Position numbers and translations under genes: made by a program. A stretch of 64,000 bases of DNA from Aedes albopictus (Eukaryota > Arthropoda > Insecta > Diptera > Culicidae). Shown here one piece after another: positions 45,352 to 54,125 of the stretch (position 1 is the first letter of the stretch; every line of letters begins with the position of its first letter). The notes below the pieces were generated by a model. The model did no database searches. It was not told where the DNA came from and saw nothing but the letters and a program-made list of their open reading frames with translations. The stretch lies in assembly GCF_035046485.1 (NCBI RefSeq), contig NC_085136.1:223762853-223826852 (forward strand), read 5' to 3'.

Positions 45352-45527
45352 AGCCAGGAGTTTCGGCTTTGCGATACTCTTTTTAAAAAACCTTACGCTT
45401 CAACTACTCACCAAATAAAGAGAGCAAGCCGCATGGCGCGGGCACTTTTATTGAAAAACTAGCCGACCCTGCATTTCCTATCGATCCTATGGCTACTTAC
45501 CGACGCGCAACGTGTCACCAAATGATG
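45352..45527 (-). repeat. Errantivirus-like 3' LTR, main part
   Basis: Starts AGCCAGGAGTTTCGG and matches 48685-48853 with scattered differences, including a GATC insertion near 45482. The last 18 bp of this LTR (TGACTGCAATTCCTAACG) are at 47208-47225, beyond the TIR element at 45528-47207. Confidence 0.82.
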
Positions 45528-47207
45528 CCCGAGCAGAGGAGAACAGCAAGTTAACAACTACGAAATCACATAACCTGTTTTTATATCTTATTTTGTTATT
45601 ATTAAATTAACAAGGCATAGCTTTTCCATAACAAATTTTGTTAGACAATCTCATTTTGTTATTATCAAGCTATTGATATACATTAACTGAATGACATTTA
45701 AATAACATGTTTTGTTGAAGTACAAGTTTAGTTATTGTTGTACTATTGATCAACTTATCAGCAATAGCACAACAGTAACAAGTTTTGAAATCACAACAAC
45801 AATTCGACAATTATGTATGACATGTCCCATCGTGTTGTTCCATTTTTGTATTCAGTTAAAAAGGAAATTCCTGAACGACTCCTTTTAAGAATTCCTTAAA
45901 TAATTTTTGGATAAGCACTTGGAAGTTCTGGAGGAACCTTTCGATATTTTCTTAGAAATTCCGAAGTTAATTCTTCAATTATTAGGATTCTTGACAGAAT
46001 CTTTTGAAAAACTCCTGGAGAATCCTTCGGAAAAACTCATGGTGAAATCCTCACACAAATTTTCAGAAAATCTTAAGGTGAACTTCAGGACTAATGATCA
46101 CAGGAAACTCTGAAGTAGCCCTTGAAGGGATTCTATGCAGGATTCTGGAGGAATTTCTAGAGGAGTCTTTGAAAATCCATGAAAGATTCCGTCAAAGAAC
46201 TCTCGGAGAAATTTCTGGAAGATTTTTGGAGTCATTTATAGACAAGTTTATGGCCAAATCTGCTGACAAATTTTTGGAAGAATTTTATGACGAAGTCATT
46301 TGATAAACATAAAAGGGGTTTTTGACGGGATCCTTAAAGAAATAAATAGAGGAATTAAAGAAAAAAATATTGCAAAAATTTCTGGTGAAAGTCCTGTAGG
46401 AATCATCAGAGGAAGTTCAGGAGAAATTATAGCAAAATTTTTGAAGGAATTCTTGTTGAATCTTGGGGGAATATTCGACATAATTCTTGAATCCAGGGAA
46501 AATCGGAGAAATTAATACAATCTTTCCAGGAAAATTTTAATAATCTGTACAATATTTCCAATATCCCAAAAAATTTCTGCAAAACTATTGAGCATTCTAA
46601 AAATTCTTCAGTTTCTATGCTGAAAAAAACAAAGGACACACGTGCTTCGAAAACAATTAAAATATAACAGTTTATAAATTACAGGGGGAAATCGTAGCTC
46701 GTATTTGGTAATATAAAAATTACTAAAGTTCGATTATCTTGTGACTTCAAATCTCTTAGAATGAATTAAAAAGCTGAATATACTATTTTTCGATCATTTG
46801 AAAATATTTCTTACGTCAGAGTGATGAACCTCATGTTATTGGCGGGTTTGTGAGAAAAAGCGAATAAGTTTATATAATAAGTATTATAACTTATTTAGTA
46901 ACGAGTTTGGTATCATAGCAAATTTTGCTCTCCGATTATTATCAATAACATATTAATATCAAAATTTGTTATTGAAATATTTTCCGAATTCACTGTTATT
47001 AAGTTGTTATTGAAACTAACAAAACAAGTTATTAAAATGGTTTTCCTGGAACATCTTTTTGTTATGGAATTTGTTATTTTGCCGCTTATGACAGACAAAT
47101 TTTACAATATGTTATGGTAATAATTTAAAAATAATCGATTTTATTATTCAGTTATTTTGCCGAAATAACACAGCTCCTTATGCTGTTGTTATTCCCTTCT
47201 GCTCGGG
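45528..47207. mobile_element. 1.68-kb TIR element inside the LTR
   Basis: The inverted ends CCCGAGCAGAGGAGAACAGC and GCTGTTGTTATTCCCTTCTGCTCGGG interrupt the LTR at ATGATG|TGACTG. The intact LTR at 48853 reads ATGATGACTG, so the duplication is about 2 bp (TG). Many inverted AACAAATTTTGTTA-like motifs lie near both ends. The middle (45840-46600) is GGAATTTCTGGAGG-type degenerate satellite. The short open frames there are satellite by-products. Confidence 0.72.
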
Positions 47208-47272
47208 TGACTGCAATTCCTAACGGCCTCCCCCTTGGTGGAAAGCTGTCCTCAGCGTTTCTGCGTCCGGTG

Positions 47273-48411
47273 TCACTCCTGAGGAACCATGGCGATCTTC
47301 GGGTACTCGTCTTCGTAATGCTCTATTGCGTCTTCTGTTGTCCGTTGGCCTCGATTGTCTTGTACGTGTGGTGATAACTTCGGTGTTAGTGCTTTCTTGA
47401 TCAAAATCACAGCTGTTCCAATGAAAATGATGATTACTAGGGAACCAAATCCGAACGATGACCATCCGATTAGTTTGAGCTTGAAGTGGATGTTGCCCGT
47501 TTTTAGATTGATGTGGTCTTAGTGGTCTCGTTGTTCCAGATGCAATGTCTGTAAATATTTTATTGGGATTTTGTTGACTATCGCCGTATAATTTACCTTT
47601 AAACCGGTGGTTGGTGTAAATGACGCCAAACGAATTGCCTTGTCGATGATGGAGTACATCTCGTCGTTGATAAAAAGCGTGCAGTTGGAGAACTGAACCA
47701 AAAACGATCCTTTGAGGTGTCTTGTCAATGTGCAATTTGATGTCAGTGTCACTTCGGCACCATTGATGATTAGGTTTGAGTCGCCGACTCTTTTGATGAT
47801 GTTGTTGGTGTATGTTCGCACTGTAGCTGTGGGACTATGAGCTAGCTCTCCTCTAAAAAGTTGTTGGATGCACTTTGTTACTGGTTCTAGTTGTGAGTTA
47901 GAACAGACGTAAAGATTTCTATTCATAGCGCATGGTGATTTCAGGGCGAATGAGTTTTGCCCTTGTAGATAAAGGTGTTCACGCAACACTATACAATATA
48001 TACAATTACCCTACTAAGAACCTCACACCCATTGTAATACACATAACACACAACTAGCAGTCAAATAAACAGTATCAAGTATGTCTCCGCCATGGCTGGA
48101 CGGGAAATAACTGTCGTTTCATTTATTCAACCAGAGCGTAGGAAACATTCCTGGCCGGTGTGCCAACAAAAGGTTTGTCGGTATATGGATACGGGAGTTG
48201 TTGTATATCACTGGTTCAATATAGTTGAGGCTATATTCCGTGTCTTTAATCCTAGGGATCTTTAGGATGTAAGCGATTGATTCTTTTGAAGACACAACGT
48301 AAGCACTGGTGAAGTCTAAAGCTCCTATAAAAATACCACTGCCTTCTAAAAGATTTTGGACTCTCGTCATCTCATCGGCGGTGATTACTCTGCTGCTGGG
48401 GATGCCGTGTT
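47273..48411 (-). pseudogene. Errantivirus-like env remnant
   Basis: Envelope-type glycoprotein remnant of an insect endogenous retrovirus, minus strand. The first block (48411-48119) is open and ends at a stop. About 110 bp without matching frame follow. The second block (47989-47519) includes several NxS/T sites and cysteines, then an in-frame TAA at 47519. The same frame reopens and carries a hydrophobic membrane segment at about 47464-47395, a short basic cytoplasmic tail, and ends at TGA 47273. No start codon or signal peptide is preserved (a stop precedes 48411). It is a broken copy that cannot make the full protein. Family assignment rests on the TM layout, glycan sites and position before the PPT and 3' LTR. 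Confidence 0.7.
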
Positions 48412-48684
48412 AAGCATTTTCAATTTTCACTCACTATTCAATCACAAGCACTTTTTTCACCAAGAATTAAGAAAAAAGGTTACTTACGAGGATATTATGA
48501 GCATAGGACTCATCGATGTAGAGGTTAAACTGAAAGCGGGCCTTAGGCTGTCATCCTCCAAGGTATCGCGTCGTCCCGATGATGATTTATTACACCGGAT
48601 GGTTGACGTGGCTTCTCCTCGGGATCACTATCGCTGGGCCTGTTTGTATACACTTCCAGAGTTCAATCCTACCACCGCTGCACC

Positions 48685-48872
48685 AGCCAGGAGTATCGGT
48701 TTTGTGATACTCTTTTTAAAAAACCTTACGCTTCAACTACTCGCCAAAGAAAGAGAGCAAGCCGCATGGCGTGGGCACTTTTATTGAAAAACTTGCTGAC
48801 CCTGCATTTCCTATCCTATGGCTACATACCGACGCGCAACGTGTCACCAAATGATGACTGCAATTCCTAACG
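48685..48872 (-). repeat. Errantivirus-like 5' LTR
   Basis: Starts AGCCAGGAGTATCGG and ends ATTCCTAACG. Homologous to 45352-45527 plus 47208-47225. The RTE sequence resumes at CAGTTTATCCGGG. Confidence 0.82.
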
Positions 48873-49313
48873 CAGTTTATCCGGGAACCCGTATTCGTGC
48901 ATAATCTGCCATAGCTGTTCTCGATCGATTGTATCAAACGCCGATTTTCAAATCGAAGAACAAGTGATGTGTGGGCACGGCGTATTCGCGGCATTTCTGC
49001 AACACATGGCGGATGGCGAACGTCTGATCCGTAGTACCACGTTTACCCATGAATTAAGAATTGATATTCCAGCCACGAACTCTCTTGCAATTGGTCATAG
49101 ACGGTGGTATAAAATTTGAGAGAGTATCTTGTAGGCAGCGCACAGTAGTGTTGCGATAGTTCCCGCAATCCAACTTGTCGCCCTTTTTGAAAATGGGACA
49201 CACGATACCTTCCATCGATTCTTCCGGTAATAGTTCCTCCTCCTAAATCTTGGCAATGACCCAGTGTAGTGCTCTCACCAGTGATTCTACACTGTATTTT
49301 AGAAGCTCGCTTG
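48873..49313 (-). pseudogene. RTE LINE, RT 5' part (segment 2 of a split copy)
   Basis: Minus-strand frames contain the equivalents of SELLKYSVESLVRALHWVIA, YKILSQIL, VPTHHLFFDLKI and DREQLWQIMHEYGFPDKL. Frameshifts and stops are present. The left border joins 45351 across the provirus. The right border (AGCTCGCTTG) joins 58329 across the foldback element, with CTTG duplicated. Confidence 0.85.
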
Positions 49314-49468
49314 CCACTAAGGGCCAGAATCACAATCTAGCGGAACAAAATTAATTACTCCAAAACGAAGTATTTCCGGCACATGGTATCTTCGACAAAG
49401 TTGATTGACATCAGCAGGGGCATCTATTGCTAAGAACGCAGTAGTTCGCAAATCGTCCGCATAGGTGG

Positions 49469-49668
49469 TGTAGGGTCTACCCTATAGCATTAAGAGACAG
49501 CATCGCAGTAGGCACAGTTGGGAAGAGAGAGGATTCATGGTCAGCGACCGACAGAGTGTAGTCGTGTGAATGAGAGCTCTAGAGTAAAGTGGTGGAAATA
49601 TAGTGAAAGTATTATTCAGGAAGTTTGGGCATTATTAAAGAATAATTGTGATATCCGAATATCCTACA
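49469..49668 (+). repeat. Gypsy 5' LTR
   Basis: 200 bp, TGTAGGGTCTACCC to CGAATATCCTACA, identical by eye to 56194-56393. The target duplication GGTGG lies at 49464-49468. Just downstream ACTGGCGACGAGGAT (49669 on) supplies a TGG-starting primer-binding site; the tRNA is not assigned. Confidence 0.95.
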
Positions 49669-52096
49669 ACTGGCGACGAGGATAACGGTAAGAGTTTTTA
49701 TTTCAATTTTAAAACTAATAAATGTGAAAGTGATATAAGAATGCCGCTCTTTGGCTCGGTTTGGAAATGATATGTGTTGATGGATGTATCGGATGGTGTG
49801 CTTCTATAGAATGTGATTCGAAATTAAATATCGACACTTTGGGTCTTTATTTCAGAGACTTTCAGCCCTTGGCTGGTTCGTCTCTACGTGTACGGAATTG
49901 TTGGGTTGAGTGAGAATTCTTTGATAAATGAAAATGTTTCGATTTCGATTATGCATTTTCTGCTGTGCTGACTTGCAATGGGAAGTGAAGGGAGTACCAC
50001 CGTCGTCGTTGGTGAAAAAAAAAAACATGTTGCTATAGTAACACGGTGCGCGGGCTACGCATGCTGCGATACACGCTGTCCACTTGCGACGATTCTAAAA
50101 ATTCAAAATTTTGCTTTCTCACTCTAGCGTGTTGGTTACGTCACTCATTGGTTGGGCTTCTGCACTGCTTCTGCTAGCGCTCTGCTTGGTTTGAATGATG
50201 ATGGTGATGATGATAATGATGACGATGAAGACGTACCTATGTGCGATGCGCGCATGCGTGCGGCGAAGGGTAAGAGAGTGATGGAAAACGAAATCAATGA
50301 ATTGTGTCATTGGTGGAAACGAGAGAGATGTTTGTCGTCTAGCTAATATTGGACGGTGGTTGAACGGTATTCGGAACCTGAGAACCTCAGTTCAGAACGA
50401 TTAACGGTATTTGGTGAACCCAGGAGTACAGCATTACTTGTTTTGTTTTCTTATGTATAAACTGATTGTTCATATCAGGAATGAAGGGAATATTGCAGTA
50501 CATCATCATTGTGCCGTGTTGTTCTATTGCAAAGAATTGGGAAAACTAACGTGAAGAAAATTTGGTTATGTTTGTTTATGCGATCCAGTTTCATTAGCTG
50601 TTTGTTTGTTTGTTGTTCCCGAGTATCCCGAAGTAACAAAATGAAAAAAAGGGGAACTCGCTCTTCATTTGAATTTATTTTTCTTTTATTTTAATGGGAA
50701 TTATATACAAAATTGAGAAATTAAACCACATGGCATAGTTACTTCAGTACATGTATACGGTAAAAAAAAATACATTATTATATTTTCCAAGTATATTACC
50801 TATATTAAATAATGGGCAAATTAAAATAAAGAAAGTCATGAAAGATGTTTCCGTTGGTTGTAATTAATTTAAATGTTTATATTTTCCTGCTTATCGATGA
50901 CAAATAAATGATGATGCGAAACAAAATATTTTTTAATTTCTTATTATATGTGTGTCTCTAAACGATTGAAGTATAATGTTTCAAAGATGGGTCTTGTCCA
51001 ATATCTACTGTTGATACCGTTATTTTCAGCCATTGATGAAGTAGAGGATTACTGAACCAGTAGCGTTCAGAGGAGTTGTGATTGAACCAGTAGCGTTCAT
51101 AGGATTACTGAACCAGTAGCGTTCAGAGGAATATTGTTCGAACCAGTAGCGTTCGTAGGATTACTGAACCAGTAGCGTTCAGAGGAATGTATATTGAACC
51201 AGTAGCGTTCGGAGGATTACTGAACCAGTAGCGTTCAGAAGCATGTCTATTGAACCAGTAGCGTCCATAGGAATGTTTATTGAGCCAGTAGCGTTCGGAG
51301 GATTACTGAACCAGTAGCGTTCAGAGGAATGTTTATTGAACCAGTAGCGTTCGGAGGATTACTGTACCAGTAGCGTTCAGAAGAATGTCTTTTGAAGCAG
51401 TAGCGTTCAGAGGTATGTTTATTGAGCCAGTAGCGTTCGGAGGATTACTGAACCAGTAGCGTTCAGAGGAATATTGGTTGAACTAGTAGCGTTCGTAGGA
51501 TTACTGAACCAGTAGCGTTCAGGGGAATGTCTATTGAACCAGTAGCGTTCAAAGAAATGTTTACTGATCCAGTAGCGTTCAGAGGATTACTGAACTAGTA
51601 ATATTCAGAGAAGTTGATTGAACTAGGACCGTTCTGATTTTTTTCAATTAGTAGCGTTCTGAGAGTTACTGAAACTGGACCAGTAGTTTTCTAAGAAAGG
51701 ATGAAAGTTGAATGAATCAGTAGACGACTAAGGACTGGTAAATGCGAAAGATCATTTCATAGATATAAAAAATAATAATAATAAATAAATAAAATTGAAA
51801 ATAAAAAAGTGAAGTATTTTGCGTTGAATAATTTATTCACATTTACTACATTAACATGAACATAAACATATGTTTATGTATGAATAGTAAAAGCATAAAA
51901 TGGTTTGATAAATGCTGATGATATGCTTTCCAGCTATGGGTTTTTGAAATATTGGGGATATGTTAATACCTGAAAATTATTTGAAGTTTTCATAGCCATC
52001 ATCCGATACCATCAAACATATGTATTTTAGAATGAAAAAAAAAATGTCTACACATGAATAATGTGGTAGAAATTCTTGTATATACTACTGTTCCAG
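49669..52096 (+). other. Long untranslated leader of the Gypsy element
   Basis: 2.43 kb between the LTR and gag. Contents: a hairpin retroposon tail at 49853-49885 (minus sense), a GAT/GAC trinucleotide run at about 50196-50232, AT-rich DNA, the tandem array at 51045-51660, and an ATAATAATA/AAATAAAT run at 51770-51795. The open frames here are short and lack similarity to retroelement proteins. Confidence 0.8.
51045..51660 (+). repeat. ~20-copy tandem repeat, core GAACCAGTAGCGTTC
   Basis: About twenty copies of GAACCAGTAGCGTTC at 28-29 bp spacing, separated by alternating linkers of AGAGGAATGTTTATT and GGAGGATTACT type, decaying at the right end. The core has inverted GAAC/GTTC half-sites 7 bp apart. 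The array lies in the untranslated leader, about 440 bp before gag. It is not CRISPR: the linkers are themselves repeated, and the setting is eukaryotic. Confidence 0.93.
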
Positions 52097-53700
52097 ATGG
52101 AAGAATCACGTCAAATTCCCCCATTCCGTTGTGAATCAATCGAGAAGGGCAAACTTTCTCGAGAATGGGAAACGTGAAAGTGGTCTTTGGAGTGCTATTT
52201 CGAAGCGTATAGCATCAGCGATCAGAAAATAAAGCGAGCCAAACTACTCCACTTGGGAGGAGTAGAACTGCAGAGAATTTTTCGAAGTCTGCCCGAACAT
52301 GATAAAACACCTCTGGTAGCATTGGAACCCAAGGTGTATGATTTTGCCATTGAGTTACTTGATACGTACTTCCAAGCTGGCAGACAAGATGTGATTGAAC
52401 GCCGTAAGCTCCGTAAATTGAAGCAAAAGTCAAATGAAAAGTTTTCTCACTATGTCATCCGGTTGAGACAACAGGCACTGAACTGTGGTTTCGAGAAGTA
52501 TGGAACAGAAGTCACCGAAATCTTGAAGGAAATTTATCTGGTCGATGTCATAGTGGAGAATTGCCGTTCAGATGATCTTCGCAAGGCCATTCTCAAACGC
52601 GATCGATCGATCAGAGAAATTGAGGAAATAGCAGCGACAATTGAGGATACGGATCAGCAAATGAAGGAGTTGAAGGATCACGCCAATACGTCCCGAGAAG
52701 TAGCAGTTTATGAAGTCAACCGACCAAATCAGGCACGACCTGCGGTGCGCAGAAACTCAACAGCAGATCGTAGAACACACCGTGGGCAGCTGTTCGGGGT
52801 TACATCCAAGCGTGAAGTTGCTACCAAACTGACGGCGTTCAAAGGCTCGAAATCATCTTGTTTTGCATGTGGGCAGTCCGGGCATTTGGCAAATTCACCT
52901 GATTGTCCTGCACGTGGTCGTATATGTCGTCGTTGTCGTGAATTGGGTCACTTCGAAACTGTTTGCAGGAAGCAAAAACAGAGATCAGAAGCTGTAAGGA
53001 GACCAAGGAAGATCTACAACATCGATAAATCGTCAGCAGCAGAGCAAGAGGAGGAAGATAAGGATAAGCGAGATGATTCTCCGGAGCCGAAAAAGGTGTA
53101 TTATGCGTTCTATGGAGGAAACCAAACAAATCTTTTGGACGGAGTTATTGGAGGAATCGCGGTGAAGGTTTTGATTGATTCGGGAGCAGATGCAAATTTG
53201 ATTCGGCTGGAAACGTGGAAAATGATGAAAGAGAGGAAGGTCATTGTAGTAACGTCGACGAAAGGGTCATCACGAGTTTTGAAAGGATATGGAAGCGATA
53301 CACCGTTGGACGTGGTAGGCACATTCGAGGCCGAAGTTTCTATCGGGCGTAGGACTACAGTGGCGGAATTCTTCGTTGTCAATGGCGGACAGAAGGACAT
53401 TTTGGGAGACGCGTCTGCTAAGGAGCTGGGTGTGCTGAAAGTTGGAATCGAAGTTAACAACGTCGACAAAGAAATGAAACCGTTCAGTAAAATCAAGGGT
53501 GTGAAGGCGCAGATAAGAATGATGGCAGATGCTCGGCCTGTCTTTCAGCCAGTTCGTCGAGTGCCGATTCCAATGGAGGATGCAGTAAACCGGAAGCTGG
53601 ATCAATTATTGCAACGAGATATCATTGAAGTGAAACAAGGACCGGCAACATGGGTTTCTCCGCTGGTAATCGTTGGGAAGCGAACCACGAATTTGTTTGG
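52097..53700 (+). pseudogene. Gypsy gag-protease with in-frame TGA
   Basis: ATG 52097 opens MEESRQIPPFRCESIEKGKL. An in-frame TGA stands at 52175-52177 (codon 27; probably once Trp), after which the same frame runs on to 53719. Gag core: SLECYFEAYSISDQKIKRAK and LRQQALNCGFEKYG. Zinc knuckles are CFACGQSGHLANSPDC at 52858 and the canonical CRRCRELGHFETVC at about 52930. The aspartic protease is VLIDSGADANLI at about 53170. The frame then begins the RT (RPVFQPVRRVPIPMED, ATWVSPLVIV) but shifts at about 53672-53690. Restarting at a codon after the TGA would drop about 30 residues. Confidence 0.88.
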
Positions 53701-54047
53701 ATCTACGACAAGTGAATGAAGCGGTAGTCCGAGAACATTTTCCTATGCCGGTAGTGGATGAGTATCTAGCAAGACTCGGAAGAGGAAAAATCTGGAGCAA
53801 GCTGGATATTCGTGAAGCATTTCATCAGATTGAGCTGGACGATGATTCGAGGGACGTGACAACATTCATCACGAATAAAGGATTGTTCCGGTTCAAACGG
53901 CTTCCGTTCGGACTCGTGACTGCCCCTGAAATATTTCAAAGAATAATGGAGGAGATTTTGTCAGGTTGTGAAGGTACATACTGGTACCTAGATGATGTGA
54001 TGGTAGAAGGTGAGACGAAGGAAATCCACGATAAAAACTTGAAGAAG
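53673..54047 (+). CDS. Gypsy reverse transcriptase, exon-like segment 1
   Basis: After a one-base register change relative to gag, the frame reads SEPRICLDLRQVNEAV, KLDIREAFHQIELDDD, RLPFGLVTAPEIFQ and the catalytic YWYLDDVMVEG, ending DKNLKK at 54047. It is followed by the 78-bp interruption. The frame has no AUG at its start; expression would need frameshifting or a corrected sequence. Confidence 0.9.
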
Positions 54048-54125
54048 GTATTGTAAAGAGATAACAGCAAACATAATGTAATAAACTTGAATGGAATAAT
54101 AAAATTAGTTATGTAAAATTTTTAG
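54048..54125 (+). other. 78-bp GT-AG intron-like interruption of pol
   Basis: Starts GTATTG after AAGAAG and ends AAAATTTTTAG before GTGCTCGAT. It is very AT-rich and contains in-frame TAA right after entry. Its removal (phase 0) joins NLKK to VLDRFKERGVELNWEKCEF, the expected Gypsy RT thumb sequence. The length suits a minimal insect intron. It could also be an unrelated small insertion. Confidence 0.7.

Larger units (their letters stand above)
45352..48872 (-). mobile_element. Internally deleted errantivirus-like provirus
   Basis: Two ~188-bp LTRs (45352-45527 plus 47208-47225; 48685-48872) enclose an env remnant on the minus strand. Gag and pol are missing. A purine tract sits at 47226-47241 on the minus strand (GGGGGAGGC) directly before the 3' LTR, as expected. 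The element sits inside an RTE copy, which joins across it (CAG at both borders). The LTRs differ at several sites, so it is older than the BEL and Gypsy copies. Confidence 0.77.

Noticed and set aside
45907..46515. Short helical-looking frames inside the 1.68-kb TIR element
   Set aside because: Degenerate GGAATTTCTGG-type satellite read as protein; no domain, both strands open.
47220..47735. A 171-codon minus-strand frame overlapping env
   Set aside because: It is the alternative register of the env remnant, rich in His/Arg with no retroviral features. The env register carries the glycan sites and membrane segment.
50152..50346. 64-codon acidic frame (NDDGDDDNDDDED) in the Gypsy leader
   Set aside because: Driven by a GAT/GAC microsatellite; not conserved-looking and without a retroelement role.
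51045..51660. CRISPR-like array of regularly spaced repeats
   Set aside because: The linkers are themselves repeated and alternate between two types, and the array sits in a eukaryotic LTR-retrotransposon leader. It is an ordinary tandem repeat.
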